A stretch of 38,298 nt of DNA. Origin: Hyphomicrobiales bacterium. Its GTDB lineage: Bacteria; Pseudomonadota; Alphaproteobacteria; Rhizobiales; Xanthobacteraceae. The position numbers and the translations under genes were made by a program. The notes beneath the pieces are model-generated. The model made no database searches. It was given only the letters and a program-made list of their open reading frames with translations, and was not told the DNA's origin. The stretch lies in NCBI GenBank assembly GCA_021730985.1, contig JAKFYI010000005.1, forward strand, positions 1 to 38,298, given 5' to 3'. Of this stretch, positions 8,211-16,124 are shown piece after piece; the stretch's first letter is position 1, and each line of letters begins with the position of its first letter.

Positions 8211-8251
8211 GCGAGAACGGTGCTAAACTCGCCTCAAATCAAGGAAACGTC

Positions 8252-9646
8252 ATGTCCCACGCCGAAGCCGTTCACACGCTGCAGCCCGCCGCCGGCGCGA
8301 CCAAGGCGCTGATCGAGTTCAACAGCGCGCTGCGCTATGACGCGATCCCCGAGGAGGCGCGGCACTACGCCAAGCGCCATCTGCTCGACACCGTGGGCGT
8401 GATGATCGCGGGCGCGCCGGGCACCATCGCCACCAGCGCCGAAAACGTCATTGCCGCGGTGCGTCCCGCCGGAACAATCCCCGTCGCCGGACGCGCCCGC
8501 CGTGCCGATCTTCTCGACGCCGCGTTCCTGGGCGGCACCGCGGCGCATGGCATCGAGCTCGACGACGGCTACCGCAACGGCTCGGCGCATTGCGGCTGCG
8601 TGGTGGTGCCGGCTATTCTGAGCGTGGGCTACGAGCGCCGCTCGTCGGGCGCGGCGCTGATCGAGGCGATGATCGCGGGCTACGAGACGAATATCAGTCT
8701 AGCCCGCGCGTGCGCGCCGGACCTGCGCCACCGCGGCTTCCATCCGACCAGCGCGGTCGGCCCGTTCGGCTCAGCGATGGCAACGGCGAAGCTGCGCGGC
8801 CTGCCCAAAGACAAGCTCGGCAACGCGCTCGGCATCGCGGCGTCGAGCGCGGCCGGCCTGTTCGCCTTCGTCGGCGGCGGCGGCGACATCAAGCGGCTGC
8901 ACGCCGGCCACGCCTCGCGCGAAGGCATGCAGGCCGCCCTGCTTGCCGAGCAGGGTGTCGAGGGCCCCCCGAACGTGATCGAGGCGCGCGACGGCTTCAT
9001 GCAGGCGTTCGCGTTCGGCCGCATGGATAAAGCGCGGCCGATCACGCTGCCGCCGCAGGCCGACTACGGAATCACCGACTGCTACATCAAGCCGTATGCC
9101 TGCTGCCGCCACATCCAGCCCGCGGTCGAGGCGGCGTTCGGCCTGCTCAACGACGAGAAGATCAAGTTCGAAGACATCAAGTCGGTCGATGTCGAGACCT
9201 ACAAGATCGCGGCCGAGCACGCCCATGTGCCGTGGGACGATTTCGCCAGCGCGCAGCTCAGCTTCCCGTACCTGATGGGGCTGGCGGCGCGCTATCGCGG
9301 CATCAAGTTCGAGCACTTCGACGACAAGAACCGCAAGGATCCCGCGTTCGCCGACTTCGCGAACAAGCTGACCGTGACCGCGCCGGCCGAGATCGATGGG
9401 CTGTACCCGAGGCTGCGCCCGGCGCGCGTCACAGTGACTACCGCGAAGGGCACGTTCGTCCGCCAGGCCGACGAGGCCTGGGGCTCGCGCATTGTGCCGC
9501 TCGACGACGCGGGGCTGATCGCGAAATTCCACGACCTCGTCACGCCGGTTTACGGCGAGGCGCGCGCCAAGGAGTTGTCGGAGCGGCTGTGGGCCATCGA
9601 GACGCTCAAGGACACGTCGCCGCTGATCGAGGCGCTGGCGAGGTAG
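8252..9646 (+). CDS. MmgE/PrpD family protein
   Basis: This 464-residue protein is full length for the MmgE/PrpD family, which includes 2-methylcitrate dehydratase and cis-aconitate decarboxylase. The N-terminus has the typical RHYAKRHLLDTVGVMIAG segment. GTAAHGIELDDGY (about 94-106) matches the conserved AHxxDxDD-type active-site stretch, and HAGHASREGMQAALLA near 215-230 matches the family's G-x-x-A-G-x-x-A helix region. AAGGAAA lies 5-11 bases before the ATG. The family acts on tricarboxylic and related hydroxy acids, and this gene lies in a run of acid-catabolic genes, but most homologues have no proven substrate. A cytoplasmic location is expected. Confidence 0.9.
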   Translation: MSHAEAVHTLQPAAGATKALIEFNSALRYDAIPEEARHYAKRHLLDTVGVMIAGAPGTIATSAENVIAAVRPAGTIPVAGRARRADLLDAAFLGGTAAHGIELDDGYRNGSAHCGCVVVPAILSVGYERRSSGAALIEAMIAGYETNISLARACAPDLRHRGFHPTSAVGPFGSAMATAKLRGLPKDKLGNALGIAASSAAGLFAFVGGGGDIKRLHAGHASREGMQAALLAEQGVEGPPNVIEARDGFMQAFAFGRMDKARPITLPPQADYGITDCYIKPYACCRHIQPAVEAAFGLLNDEKIKFEDIKSVDVETYKIAAEHAHVPWDDFASAQLSFPYLMGLAARYRGIKFEHFDDKNRKDPAFADFANKLTVTAPAEIDGLYPRLRPARVTVTTAKGTFVRQADEAWGSRIVPLDDAGLIAKFHDLVTPVYGEARAKELSERLWAIETLKDTSPLIEALAR

Positions 9647-9663
9647 AGCCAAACCTCTCCATC

Positions 9664-9786
9664 ACCTCTCCCCGCTAGCGGGGAGAGGTCGGATCGCGAA
9701 GCGATCCGGGTGAGGGGGATTCTCCACGAGCCATTTATCAGAAACTCCCCCTCACCCCGACCCTCTCCCCGCAAGCGGGGAGAGGG
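9664..9786. repeat. Composite palindromic intergenic repeat (copy 3)
   Basis: The order is ACCTCTCCCCGC/GCGGGGAGAGGT (9664-9675 with 9678-9689), a hairpin CGGATCGC-gaa-GCGATCCG (9690-9708), a G-rich half, a short centre, a C-rich half, and CCCTCTCCCCGC/GCGGGGAGAGGG (9761-9772 with 9775-9786). It is a head-to-head composite like copy 1, but in reversed order with a different internal hairpin. It fills the gap between the MmgE/PrpD and GlcG-like genes. Confidence 0.8.
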
Positions 9787-9868
9787 AGCGCGCTGCCAAC
9801 GCCGCGCTATTGATGACTTTCACCGCATACCGCACTATGCCGCCGAAGCATCCAAGGAACGCAACAAT

Positions 9869-10321
9869 ATGAACTTCGCCGACACCAAGCGCCTGACCAA
9901 CGAGGGCGCACGCAAGATGATGACCACCGCGCTCGCCGGCGCGAAGAAGGAGGGCATCGCCGTCTCCATCGCGATCGTCGATGCCGGCGGACACATCATC
10001 CTGCTGGAGCGCATGGAGGGCGGCCGCTTCCATACCGTGCATTCCTCGACCACCAAGGCGGTCGCGGCAGCCTCCAACAAGCGCCCGACCTCGCCGAAGG
10101 GCGCGGTGGGCCAGGACCTCGACGTGGTCAACGCCATCGGGCTGACGCTTGCCGCGGGACCGGAGCGCTGGACCGCAACGCGCGGCGGCTGCCCGATCCT
10201 GGTCAACGGCGAATGCATCGGCGGCATCGGCGTGGCCGGTGGCGACTGGGAAACCGATCTCAATCTCGCCAAGGCCGCGGTCGAATCCATCGGAGCCACC
10301 TGGAACCCCGACTCCAAGTAA
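9869..10321 (+). CDS. GlcG/HbpS family (heme-binding-like) protein
   Basis: This 150-residue protein has the compact GlcG/HbpS fold signature: VSIAIVDAGGHIILLERMEG near residues 32-51, STTKAVAAA in the following helix, and GGCPILVNGECIGGIGVAGG near 110-129. Family members are small cytoplasmic or exported proteins with uncertain roles; some bind heme or cobalamin, others sit in glycolate or diol operons. No signal peptide is seen here. The ATG at 9869 follows the repeat at 9664-9786. The oxidoreductase gene begins 19 bases downstream, so the two are probably co-transcribed. The function is not assigned. Confidence 0.88.
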   Translation: MNFADTKRLTNEGARKMMTTALAGAKKEGIAVSIAIVDAGGHIILLERMEGGRFHTVHSSTTKAVAAASNKRPTSPKGAVGQDLDVVNAIGLTLAAGPERWTATRGGCPILVNGECIGGIGVAGGDWETDLNLAKAAVESIGATWNPDSK

Positions 10322-10340
10322 TCCAAGCAGGCACCATCGA

Positions 10341-11348
10341 ATGGCAACTCAGCCGCTGCGCGTCGCCTGTCTCGGCATGGGCTGGTGGTCGGATGTTCTC
10401 GCCGACGCCATCAAGCGCACCGACAAGATCGAGATCGTGTCCTGCTACACGCGCTCGCCCGACAAGCGCGACGCGTTCGCCAAGAAATACGGCTGCAAGG
10501 CCGCGGCGAGCTATGAGGACGTGCTCGCCGACAAGAGCATCGAGGCGATCGTCAACACCACGCCGAACAACGCGCATCTGGAAACCACCCGCGCGGCGGC
10601 TACCGCCGGCAAGCACACCTTTCTCGACAAGCCGATCGCCAACACGGTGTCGGACGGCCGCTTGTTGACCGAGGCCTGCCGCAAGGCCGGCGTCATTCTG
10701 GGCCTCGGCTATCAGCGCCGCCGCGAGAGCCACTTCCGCCATGTGAAGCAGCAGATCGACGCCGGCGCATTCGGTAAGCTGGTCAACGCCGAGGCCAACA
10801 TCAGCCGCGACCGGCTCGGCAAGATCGACCTGACGTCGTGGCGCTACCAGTCGCAGGGCATGCCGGGCGGCGTGATGCTGCAGATCGGCATCCACTACTC
10901 CGACGTGCTGGAGTATTTGATGGGGCCGATCGTGGCGGTGAGCGGAAGACTGGCGCAACTCGTGCTGCCCGGCGACAACCCGGATGTGGCGAGCCTGCTG
11001 CTCGAACACGAGAACGGCGCGATCTCGACACTCAATGCGAGCTATGCCTCGGCGTCGGAGTATTACCTGCTCAACGTGTACGGCAAGGAGGCCAGCGCCT
11101 ACTACGACATGCACAACGGCCTGCGCGTGCTCAAGCGCGGCACCGACAAGCCGGGGCCGGTGTCGTGCGCCAAGAACGACGTGTTCGTCGAAGAGCTGGA
11201 GGAATTCGCCGCCGCGGTGCGGGGCGGCGCGGAACCCGAGATGGACGGCGAGAAGGCAACCCGCTCGCTTGCGGTGCTGCGCGCCGGTATCCTGTCGGCG
11301 AAGGAAGGCCGCCGTGTCGAGGTCGCGGAGGTGATGAAGAACGATTGA
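10341..11348 (+). CDS. Gfo/Idh/MocA family NAD(P)-dependent oxidoreductase
   Basis: This 335-residue protein has an N-terminal Rossmann domain (LRVACLGMGWWSDVL, then a beta-alpha run) and the family's conserved lysine in FLDKPIAN near residues 95-102, equivalent to the E/D-K-P motif that positions the substrate and nicotinamide. The C-terminal alpha/beta domain contains GGVMLQIGIHYSDVLEYLMG near 175-194, where the histidine is the usual general acid/base. Family members oxidise hydroxyl groups of sugars, inositols or hydroxy acids. The ATG at 10341 begins the homologous region; the upstream frame overlaps the GlcG-like gene. Substrate unknown. Confidence 0.92.
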   Translation: MATQPLRVACLGMGWWSDVLADAIKRTDKIEIVSCYTRSPDKRDAFAKKYGCKAAASYEDVLADKSIEAIVNTTPNNAHLETTRAAATAGKHTFLDKPIANTVSDGRLLTEACRKAGVILGLGYQRRRESHFRHVKQQIDAGAFGKLVNAEANISRDRLGKIDLTSWRYQSQGMPGGVMLQIGIHYSDVLEYLMGPIVAVSGRLAQLVLPGDNPDVASLLLEHENGAISTLNASYASASEYYLLNVYGKEASAYYDMHNGLRVLKRGTDKPGPVSCAKNDVFVEELEEFAAAVRGGAEPEMDGEKATRSLAVLRAGILSAKEGRRVEVAEVMKND

Positions 11349-11378
11349 CCTGCCATCGAGCAGCGAAGGCAGCGAGCT

Positions 11379-11492
11379 CCCTCTCCACGCTTTTGCGGGG
11401 AGAGGGTTGGGTGAGGGGCAAAGGACCAACCGAGAGTCCCCCTCACCCGGATCGCTTCGCGATCCGACCTCTCCCCGCTCGCGGGGAGAGGT
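11379..11492. repeat. Composite palindromic intergenic repeat (copy 4)
   Basis: The order is CCCTCTCCACGC/GCGGGGAGAGGG (11379-11390 with 11395-11406, one mismatch), a G-rich half, a centre, a C-rich half, the hairpin CGGATCGC-ttc-GCGATCCG (11448-11466) and ACCTCTCCCCGC/GCGGGGAGAGGT (11467-11478 with 11481-11492). The internal hairpin is the one found in copy 3 with its loop in the opposite orientation. It separates the oxidoreductase from the following Bug gene. Confidence 0.8.
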
Positions 11493-11538
11493 GACGGAGC
11501 GCGCGGCGTCACACGGATCAAAAGGGGAGGAATTTGTG

Positions 11539-12513
11539 GTGACACCGACCAAAACACTGCTGGCGCTCGCATGCGCGGCGCTTTTCGCTATACCGGCCTC
11601 GGCGCAGGCGCAGGATTACCCGGCGCGCGCCATCACGGTCGTCGTGCCGTTCCCGGCCGGCGGCCCAAGCGACGTGGTGGCCCGCATCGTGGCCGAGCAC
11701 ATGTCGCGCACGCTCGGCCAGACGCTGGTGATCGAGAATGTCGGCGGCGCCGGCGGCACGATCGGCAGCGGCCGGGTCGCAGCCGCAGCGCCCGACGGCT
11801 ATACGCTGCTCGCCGGCAGTATGGGATCGCATGTCGCGGCCCCGGTGTTGACGCCCAACATCAAGTACGGCGTGGCGGACTTCGCGCCGATCGGCCCGAC
11901 CGCGCATTCGCCCGCCGTCATCGTGGCGCGCAAGGATTTCCCGGCCAAGGATCTGCGCGAGTTCGTCGAGCACATGAAGAACAATCCCGCGGCCGTCAAA
12001 CAGGCGCACGGCGGGGTCGGCTCCTCGTCGCACATGGCATGCGTGCTGTTCAACACCTCGGCCGCGCTGAAGCCGACGCAGGTGGCCTATCGCGGCACCG
12101 GACCCGCGATGAACGACCTGGTCGGCGGCCACATCGACACCCTCTGCGAGCAGTCGGTCAGCGTCATCGAGCAGGTGCTGGGCGGCTCCATCAAGGCCTA
12201 CGCCGTGTCGGCGGGCGAACGGCTCGCCGCGCTGCCGAACGTGCCGACCGCCAAGGAGGCCGGGCTCGACTACCAGATGAGCGTGTGGGCCGGCATCTTC
12301 GCACCCAAGGGCACGCCGCAGCCGGTGGTGGACAAGCTCGCCGCCGCGCTCGATCGCGCGCTCGATGACAAGGGCGTGGCGGAGCGGCTGAACAAGCTCG
12401 GCGGCTCGATCCCCGGCAAGGCGGAGCGCCAGCCCGCCGCGTTCGAGGCCTATGTGAAGGCCGAGGCCGCGCGCTGGGCGCCGATCCTGAAGGCGGCGCA
12501 GCCGGGGAACTGA
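11539..12513 (+). CDS. Bug/TctC-family substrate-binding protein
   Basis: This 324-residue protein carries a signal peptide with a hydrophobic core at residues 7-20 and cleavage near AQA/QD (residue 24). The mature start YPARAITVVVPFPAGGPSD is typical of Bug receptors, as are APDGYTLLAG, the VAYRGTGPAMNDLVGGHID crossover segment and APKGTPQPVV. The start is a GTG at 11539, chosen because AAAGGGGAGG at 11521-11530 is an excellent ribosome-binding site 8 bases upstream; the adjacent GTG at 11536 is too close to it. The gene ends 6 bases from the convergent amidohydrolase gene. No membrane partner is present. Confidence 0.9.
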   Translation: MTPTKTLLALACAALFAIPASAQAQDYPARAITVVVPFPAGGPSDVVARIVAEHMSRTLGQTLVIENVGGAGGTIGSGRVAAAAPDGYTLLAGSMGSHVAAPVLTPNIKYGVADFAPIGPTAHSPAVIVARKDFPAKDLREFVEHMKNNPAAVKQAHGGVGSSSHMACVLFNTSAALKPTQVAYRGTGPAMNDLVGGHIDTLCEQSVSVIEQVLGGSIKAYAVSAGERLAALPNVPTAKEAGLDYQMSVWAGIFAPKGTPQPVVDKLAAALDRALDDKGVAERLNKLGGSIPGKAERQPAAFEAYVKAEAARWAPILKAAQPGN

Positions 12514-12519
12514 GCGCGG

Positions 12520-13488
12520 TCAACGCAGTCCGAACATCCTCGCCGCATTGCCGCCGAGGATCGCAGCTTTGTCGGCGTCGGGGATCGGCAGCCGCCGCAC
12601 ATGCGACAGATCCGAGCCGATGAAGGGATCGTCGGTCCCGAGCAGCATCTGGCTTACGCCGACGGCGCTGATCGCGAACGTCAGCGCGGCCTCCCCGAAC
12701 GCGCAGGTGTCGTAATAGAACCGGGCGGCGTATTCGCTCGGTAGCCGGTTGATATGCTTGCGGCAATCCGGAAACAGCCGATAGCCGTTGTCGAGCCGCT
12801 CCAGCAGCATGATCAGCGCCCCGCCGGTGTGCGCCAGCACGAAGGGAAAATCCGGATAGCGCTCGAAGATGCCCGCGTAGATCATGCGCGCCGCCATCAG
12901 CGTGGTATCGAACATCAGCCCGACGCGCAGCGGCAGCTCGAATTCGCCCATGTCGGAGGTGTCCTTCGGGAATGCCGGATGCTCGATCACCGGCAGCCGA
13001 AGCGCATTGATTTTTGCCCACAGCGGCTCGAAGCGTGGATCGTTGAGCGGCGGCCCGCCGATGTTCGAGCCGATCGCCAGGCCCTTGAGGCCCAACTCGC
13101 CGACCGCGCGGTCGATCTCCTTCAACGAGGCACCTATGTCATTGAGCGGCAGGCTGGCGAGACCGATGAAACGGTCCGGATGCGCGCGGCAATACTCCGC
13201 CAGCCGGTCGTTGACATGGCGGGCCATGCGTATCTGCTCGTCGCCCGCAAACGGATAGACGTTCGGCGCGCTGACCGAGAGCACGCGCTTGTCGATGCCC
13301 TTGCTGTCCATGTCGCGCAGCCGGTGCTCGATGTCGAACATGTCCGGCCGGGTCCAGGCGATGGTGGCACCGCGCTCGCGCAGCAGCGTCTTGCCGTCCG
13401 GCGTCTGCTCGACATCGAGCTTGCATTGCCGGGTCAGTTCGTCGAGGTAATGCCGGTCGACGAAATGGGCATGGATATCGATATTCAT
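12520..13488 (-). CDS. ACMSD-type amidohydrolase (amidohydrolase_2 family)
   Basis: This 322-residue TIM-barrel metalloenzyme belongs to the family of 2-amino-3-carboxymuconate-6-semialdehyde decarboxylase and gamma-resorcylate decarboxylase. Metal and catalytic positions are all visible: HAH at 6-8, His170 in IEHPAF, His220 in LAHTGG and Asp286 in GTDDPF. These enzymes mainly decarboxylate aromatic or muconate-type acids without an oxidative step; some are hydrolases. The ATG at 13488 begins directly with the metal-binding strand. The gene is convergent with the Bug gene (6-base gap) and divergent from the DctP-like gene. Substrate not assigned. Confidence 0.9.
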   Translation of the reverse strand: MNIDIHAHFVDRHYLDELTRQCKLDVEQTPDGKTLLRERGATIAWTRPDMFDIEHRLRDMDSKGIDKRVLSVSAPNVYPFAGDEQIRMARHVNDRLAEYCRAHPDRFIGLASLPLNDIGASLKEIDRAVGELGLKGLAIGSNIGGPPLNDPRFEPLWAKINALRLPVIEHPAFPKDTSDMGEFELPLRVGLMFDTTLMAARMIYAGIFERYPDFPFVLAHTGGALIMLLERLDNGYRLFPDCRKHINRLPSEYAARFYYDTCAFGEAALTFAISAVGVSQMLLGTDDPFIGSDLSHVRRLPIPDADKAAILGGNAARMFGLR

Positions 13489-13543
13489 TCGCGCTCTCGT
13501 TTGGCTGGACGATAGTCGGCGAGATGCACCGGGCTGGCAAGAG

Positions 13544-14482
13544 ATGGAGAGCCGGAACATGAAACTGCGCATCGGCGGATACCAGGACAGCCGCTCGGTC
13601 CACACCCGCGCCATGCGCGTGCTTGAGGCGTCGCTGAAAGACACGCTCGGCGCCAACATCGCGGTCGAGTTCGAGGAGAACATCGCCGCCACCGGCCGCA
13701 AGGTGGCCGACCTGCTCGATCTGGTCGAATCCGGCGCGCTCGACCTTTGTTATTTCTCGTCGAGCTATCTCACCGCGCGCGTTCCCGCGCTCGGCGTGCT
13801 CGACGTGCCGTTCCTGCTCACCGATCGCGCGCGAACCCGCGCGCTGCTGCAGGGCGCGCTTGGCGCTGGCGCGCGCATCGCGGCCGAAGTGGCGGCGAAC
13901 ACCGGCTACACCCTGCTGGGATTCTGGGACAACGGGCTGCGCAACATCTCGAACCGGCTGCGGCCGATCCGCATCCCGGACGACTGCAAGGGCATCCGCA
14001 TCCGCACGCTGCCGAGCGAGGGCTACCACGCGGCGTTCCGCGCGCTCGGCATGGAGCCGGTGACGATCGACATCCGCGACTTCGTCGAAGCCGTTGCCAG
14101 CGAGAGGGTCGATGCACAGGAAAATCCGCTGACCAACGTGCGGCAATTCGGGCTTCAGAAATACCACCGCCACGTCACCATGACCGCGCATTTCCACGGC
14201 ATCGCGCTGCTGCTGTGCAACGCGAACATGCTCGCGGGCGCTGCGCCGCAGCTTCGCGCGGCGCTGATCGCCGCCGCCGAAAAGGCCACGCAGGCGCAAT
14301 GGGACTTCGCCACACAGGATGAGCGGGAGTCGCGCGCGGCGCTGGAGGCGGACGGCGTGACGATCGCTGATCTGGACGAGGCTGGCCGGGCGGCTTTCCG
14401 CGCAGCCGTCAAACCGCTGGTGGAGCGTCAGCTTGCGGCGCTGCCGCCGGATCTGGTGGCGCTATTGCACGGCGCGAACTGA
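13544..14482 (+). CDS. DctP-like TRAP transporter solute-binding protein lacking a signal peptide
   Basis: This 312-residue protein matches TRAP-transporter receptors: DVPFLLTD near residues 86-93, GIRIRTLPSEGYHAAFRALG with the carboxylate-binding arginine, and the hallmark VDAQENPLTNV near 189-199. It begins almost directly with the first beta strand (KLRIGGYQDS), with no hydrophobic export segment. An alternative ATG at 13559 shortens it by 5 residues. Reading the frame back to the neighbouring gene also reveals no signal sequence. There are no DctQ/DctM genes. Either the protein is a cytoplasmic ligand-binding protein or the exported form has been lost. The divergent amidohydrolase may share its regulation. 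Confidence 0.85.
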   Translation: MESRNMKLRIGGYQDSRSVHTRAMRVLEASLKDTLGANIAVEFEENIAATGRKVADLLDLVESGALDLCYFSSSYLTARVPALGVLDVPFLLTDRARTRALLQGALGAGARIAAEVAANTGYTLLGFWDNGLRNISNRLRPIRIPDDCKGIRIRTLPSEGYHAAFRALGMEPVTIDIRDFVEAVASERVDAQENPLTNVRQFGLQKYHRHVTMTAHFHGIALLLCNANMLAGAAPQLRAALIAAAEKATQAQWDFATQDERESRAALEADGVTIADLDEAGRAAFRAAVKPLVERQLAALPPDLVALLHGAN

Positions 14483-14495
14483 TCGGCACAAAAGA

Positions 14496-14530
14496 GAAAC
14501 CCGGCCCTCTGCGGAACCGGGTTTCTTTCG
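14496..14530. terminator. Bidirectional rho-independent terminator
   Basis: A perfect 9-base stem GAAACCCGG (14496-14504) with CCGGGTTTC (14517-14525) is followed by TTTCG on the plus strand and by TCTTTTG on the minus strand. It lies 13 bases after the DctP-like stop and just before the convergent small-protein gene, so it can serve both. Confidence 0.8.
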
Positions 14531-14547
14531 ACAAGACAATCGAACGA

Positions 14548-14826
14548 TCAGTCGCAACGTCGGATGCGACGCACCGAACCATCATCCCGCCTGATCGTAA
14601 TGGTGCGGCAGCCAGACTCGCGCCCCGCGTAGCCATAGGTCCGATACCCCGGACGGTCGTACTCGTAGGCGCGCTCGCGATAGCGCGGCGCTTCGCGATA
14701 GTAGGACGGCCCGCCGCCGAGCTCGACGCCGATGCCCGGCCCGCCCAGATGGATGCCTTGCGCAACAGCCGGCGACGCGAGTGCAACACCTGCGGCAGCC
14801 AGCAAACCAATGGTGATCGAACGCAT
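14548..14826 (-). CDS. Small secreted Tyr/Arg-rich protein
   Basis: This 92-residue protein has a convincing Sec signal peptide (MRSITIGLLAAAGVALASPAVAQ, reported here as residues 1-23, cleavage AVA/Q-like). The mature part is a Gly-rich linker (about 24-42), then a stretch dense in Tyr, Arg and Glu, then CRTITIRRDDGSVRRIRRC with two cysteines that could pair. Small periplasmic proteins of this composition are common in Bradyrhizobium-type genomes and have no known function. CAGGAGG lies just upstream of the ATG as an ideal ribosome-binding site. The gene ends near the bidirectional terminator at 14496-14530. Confidence 0.8.
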   Translation of the reverse strand: MRSITIGLLAAAGVALASPAVAQGIHLGGPGIGVELGGGPSYYREAPRYRERAYEYDRPGYRTYGYAGRESGCRTITIRRDDGSVRRIRRCD

Positions 14827-14919
14827 GAATAGTCCTCCTGTTGCGCGATAACGCGCGACAGGCTCGGAAGTTCCCTCGATGCGAGTAATGCGCAGCGCAG
14901 GCGAACGCACCGATGGCGG

Positions 14920-15126
14920 TCAGGCCGCCGGGTTCGCCCGGAATTTTTCCAGTGCCGCTTTGCCGGCGCGCGTGGCTTCCGACATCGTTTCAAAAAATTC
15001 GGATTGCTGGACCGGCTTGCTCTTGCACGCGACGTAGATTTCCCATCGCCACGGCCGCGGCGGACGGCCTTTGCTTTTGATGGCGAGCGTATAGTCGGAC
15101 GGATTGAACGATGAAGCCTTTTCCAT
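14920..15126 (-). CDS. Small hypothetical protein
   Basis: This predicted 68-residue protein has basic and aromatic-rich sequence (RPPRPWRWEIYVACKSK) followed by a helical segment (FETMSEATRAGKAALEKF). The Trp-Arg-Trp-Glu-Ile-Tyr strand and helix resemble small single-domain proteins common in Bradyrhizobium-type genomes. The ATG at 15126 is 8 bases after the stop of the upstream small gene, which supports a two-gene unit. No function is recognised. The frame stays open upstream but would overlap the neighbour heavily. Confidence 0.62.
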   Translation of the reverse strand: MEKASSFNPSDYTLAIKSKGRPPRPWRWEIYVACKSKPVQQSEFFETMSEATRAGKAALEKFRANPAA

Positions 15127-15134
15127 TCCGCGCG

Positions 15135-15353
15135 CTACCGAAGCTCTGAATGGCCGGCGACGCATTCGGAAAAGGCGCGGCGCAGCATCGACTCGCACTC
15201 TTCCGTCCGCTGCCTCGCAGCCTCGGAACCCCAGCACGAGAGAATTTCCCGCAAGTCCCGGATGGCGACGTCCACGGCGGTCACGAGATCGACCGCCCCG
15301 TCCGCGACATCGGCCACGCGATAGTCGCTCAGCTTGAGTATTTTGGCGCTCAC
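15135..15353 (-). CDS. Small hypothetical protein
   Basis: This 72-residue protein starts at a GTG with GGAG 6 bases upstream. The N-terminus MSAKILKLSDYR is followed by an acidic helical region with a single Trp and two Cys (LSCWGSEAARQRTEECESMLRR is seen in two helices). It is mostly alpha-helical by composition, with no signal peptide or membrane segment. It precedes another small gene by 8 bases on the same strand. The two may be co-expressed. I do not recognise the family. Confidence 0.6.
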   Translation of the reverse strand: MSAKILKLSDYRVADVADGAVDLVTAVDVAIRDLREILSCWGSEAARQRTEECESMLRRAFSECVAGHSELR

Positions 15354-15569
15354 CGGTCACTCCACGAATCACTGTCCCGGCAGAATGCCCACCAGCCGTT
15401 AACGAGCCGTGAGGTGGCGCTTACGCTTTGCGGATCGTCAGGCAAAGAAATGACCCCAGAGCGAGGGGGACGCTGCCGGGGTCAGGACGCGCCGGACGCA
15501 GGGGCTTTGGGGAAGGACGCGTCCAGCCCTCGCCCTAGCTGGCGGGGAGTTCTATATTCCCTCCGCGCT

Positions 15570-15643
15570 GGCCCCGTAGCTCAGCTGGATAGAGCACAGG
15601 TTTCCTAAACCTGGGGTCGCATGTTCGAATCATGCCGGGGTCG
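15570..15643 (+). tRNA. tRNA-Arg (anticodon CCT)
   Basis: A complete cloverleaf can be drawn. The 7-bp acceptor stem is GGCCCCG with CGGGGTC (one G-T pair), the D-arm is GCTC...GAGC, the anticodon stem is CAGGT/ACCTG with loop TTCCTAA giving anticodon CCT (reads AGG), the variable loop has 5 bases, and the T-arm is GCATG/CATGC with TTCGAAT. The discriminator base is G. CCA is not encoded. TATATT at 15553-15558 is a possible -10 box. A degenerate inverted relative lies at 17861-17933. Confidence 0.95.
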
Positions 15644-15695
15644 CGCTGCTGTCGGGCTCACGCCCGAGAAATGAAAACGCCCGCTGCGAGCCCGC

Positions 15696-15775
15696 GTAGC
15701 CCGGATGGAGCGCAGCGAAATCCGGGGGGCGGCCTGTCGATATCGAACCCGCACTCCGCTTCGCTTCATGCGGGC
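15696..15775. repeat. Intergenic hairpin repeat next to tRNA-Arg
   Basis: CCCGGAT (15700-15706) pairs with ATCCGGG (15720-15726) around the word GGAGCGCAGCGA, and CCCGCA (15748-15753) pairs with TGCGGG (15769-15774). The TAGCCCGGATGGAGCGCAGC type of sequence is a frequent intergenic repeat in Bradyrhizobium relatives. It fills most of the gap between the tRNA and the toxin gene. No coding frame is supported between 15644 and 15833. Confidence 0.5.
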
Positions 15776-15833
15776 ACCGCTTGCCGATAAAATCCGTTCC
15801 GCTCCCGGCTACCAGATTACAGCCGTTACCTTT

Positions 15834-16124
15834 TTAGCGCTGCCAGTTCAATGGCCGCCGCCGCGACGTGTGGCGAATATGCGTGACGTGCACTTCGTCT
15901 CCGGCGATTGTATAGAAAATGAAATATCGCAGATTGGGAACGACAACCACGCGGGCGTTGGGCTCGTCCGTTTCCCGCCCCTCATAGGGGCTGTCGCCAA
16001 GCGACCGGCCACGTTCCATGAGCTGCGCTATCAGCCGCGACGCTTCTGTCGGATTTTCTTGACTCACGTAGGCGTGGATACGTTTTAGATCGGCTTGCGC
16101 CGGCCGAGTGAACCGAACTCTCAT
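15834..16124 (-). CDS. RelE/ParE-superfamily toxin
   Basis: This 96-residue basic protein has the RelE/ParE pattern: VRFTRPAQADLKRIHAYV at the N-terminus (first strand and helix), a middle helix ending LGDSPYEGRE, and the C-terminal strands RYFIFYTIAGDEVHVTHIRHTSR with arginines and histidine near residues 83-87. ParE toxins inhibit gyrase and RelE toxins cleave mRNA; which applies cannot be told from sequence. The ATG overlaps the TGA of the upstream antitoxin gene (ATGA at 16121-16124), the usual layout with antitoxin first. It lies in the less GC-rich islet between the two tRNA-Arg sequences. Confidence 0.88.
   Translation of the reverse strand: MRVRFTRPAQADLKRIHAYVSQENPTEASRLIAQLMERGRSLGDSPYEGRETDEPNARVVVVPNLRYFIFYTIAGDEVHVTHIRHTSRRRPLNWQR

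Noticed and set aside
18..11492. The repeated palindromes as a CRISPR array
   Set aside because: Copies are kilobases apart, have internal symmetry and no regular spacers, and no cas gene is present.
15451..15484. TGACCCC...GGGGTCA hairpin upstream of tRNA-Arg as a regulatory RNA or terminator
   Set aside because: The stem has 7 bases with a 20-base loop and no T-run; too weak to support a feature.
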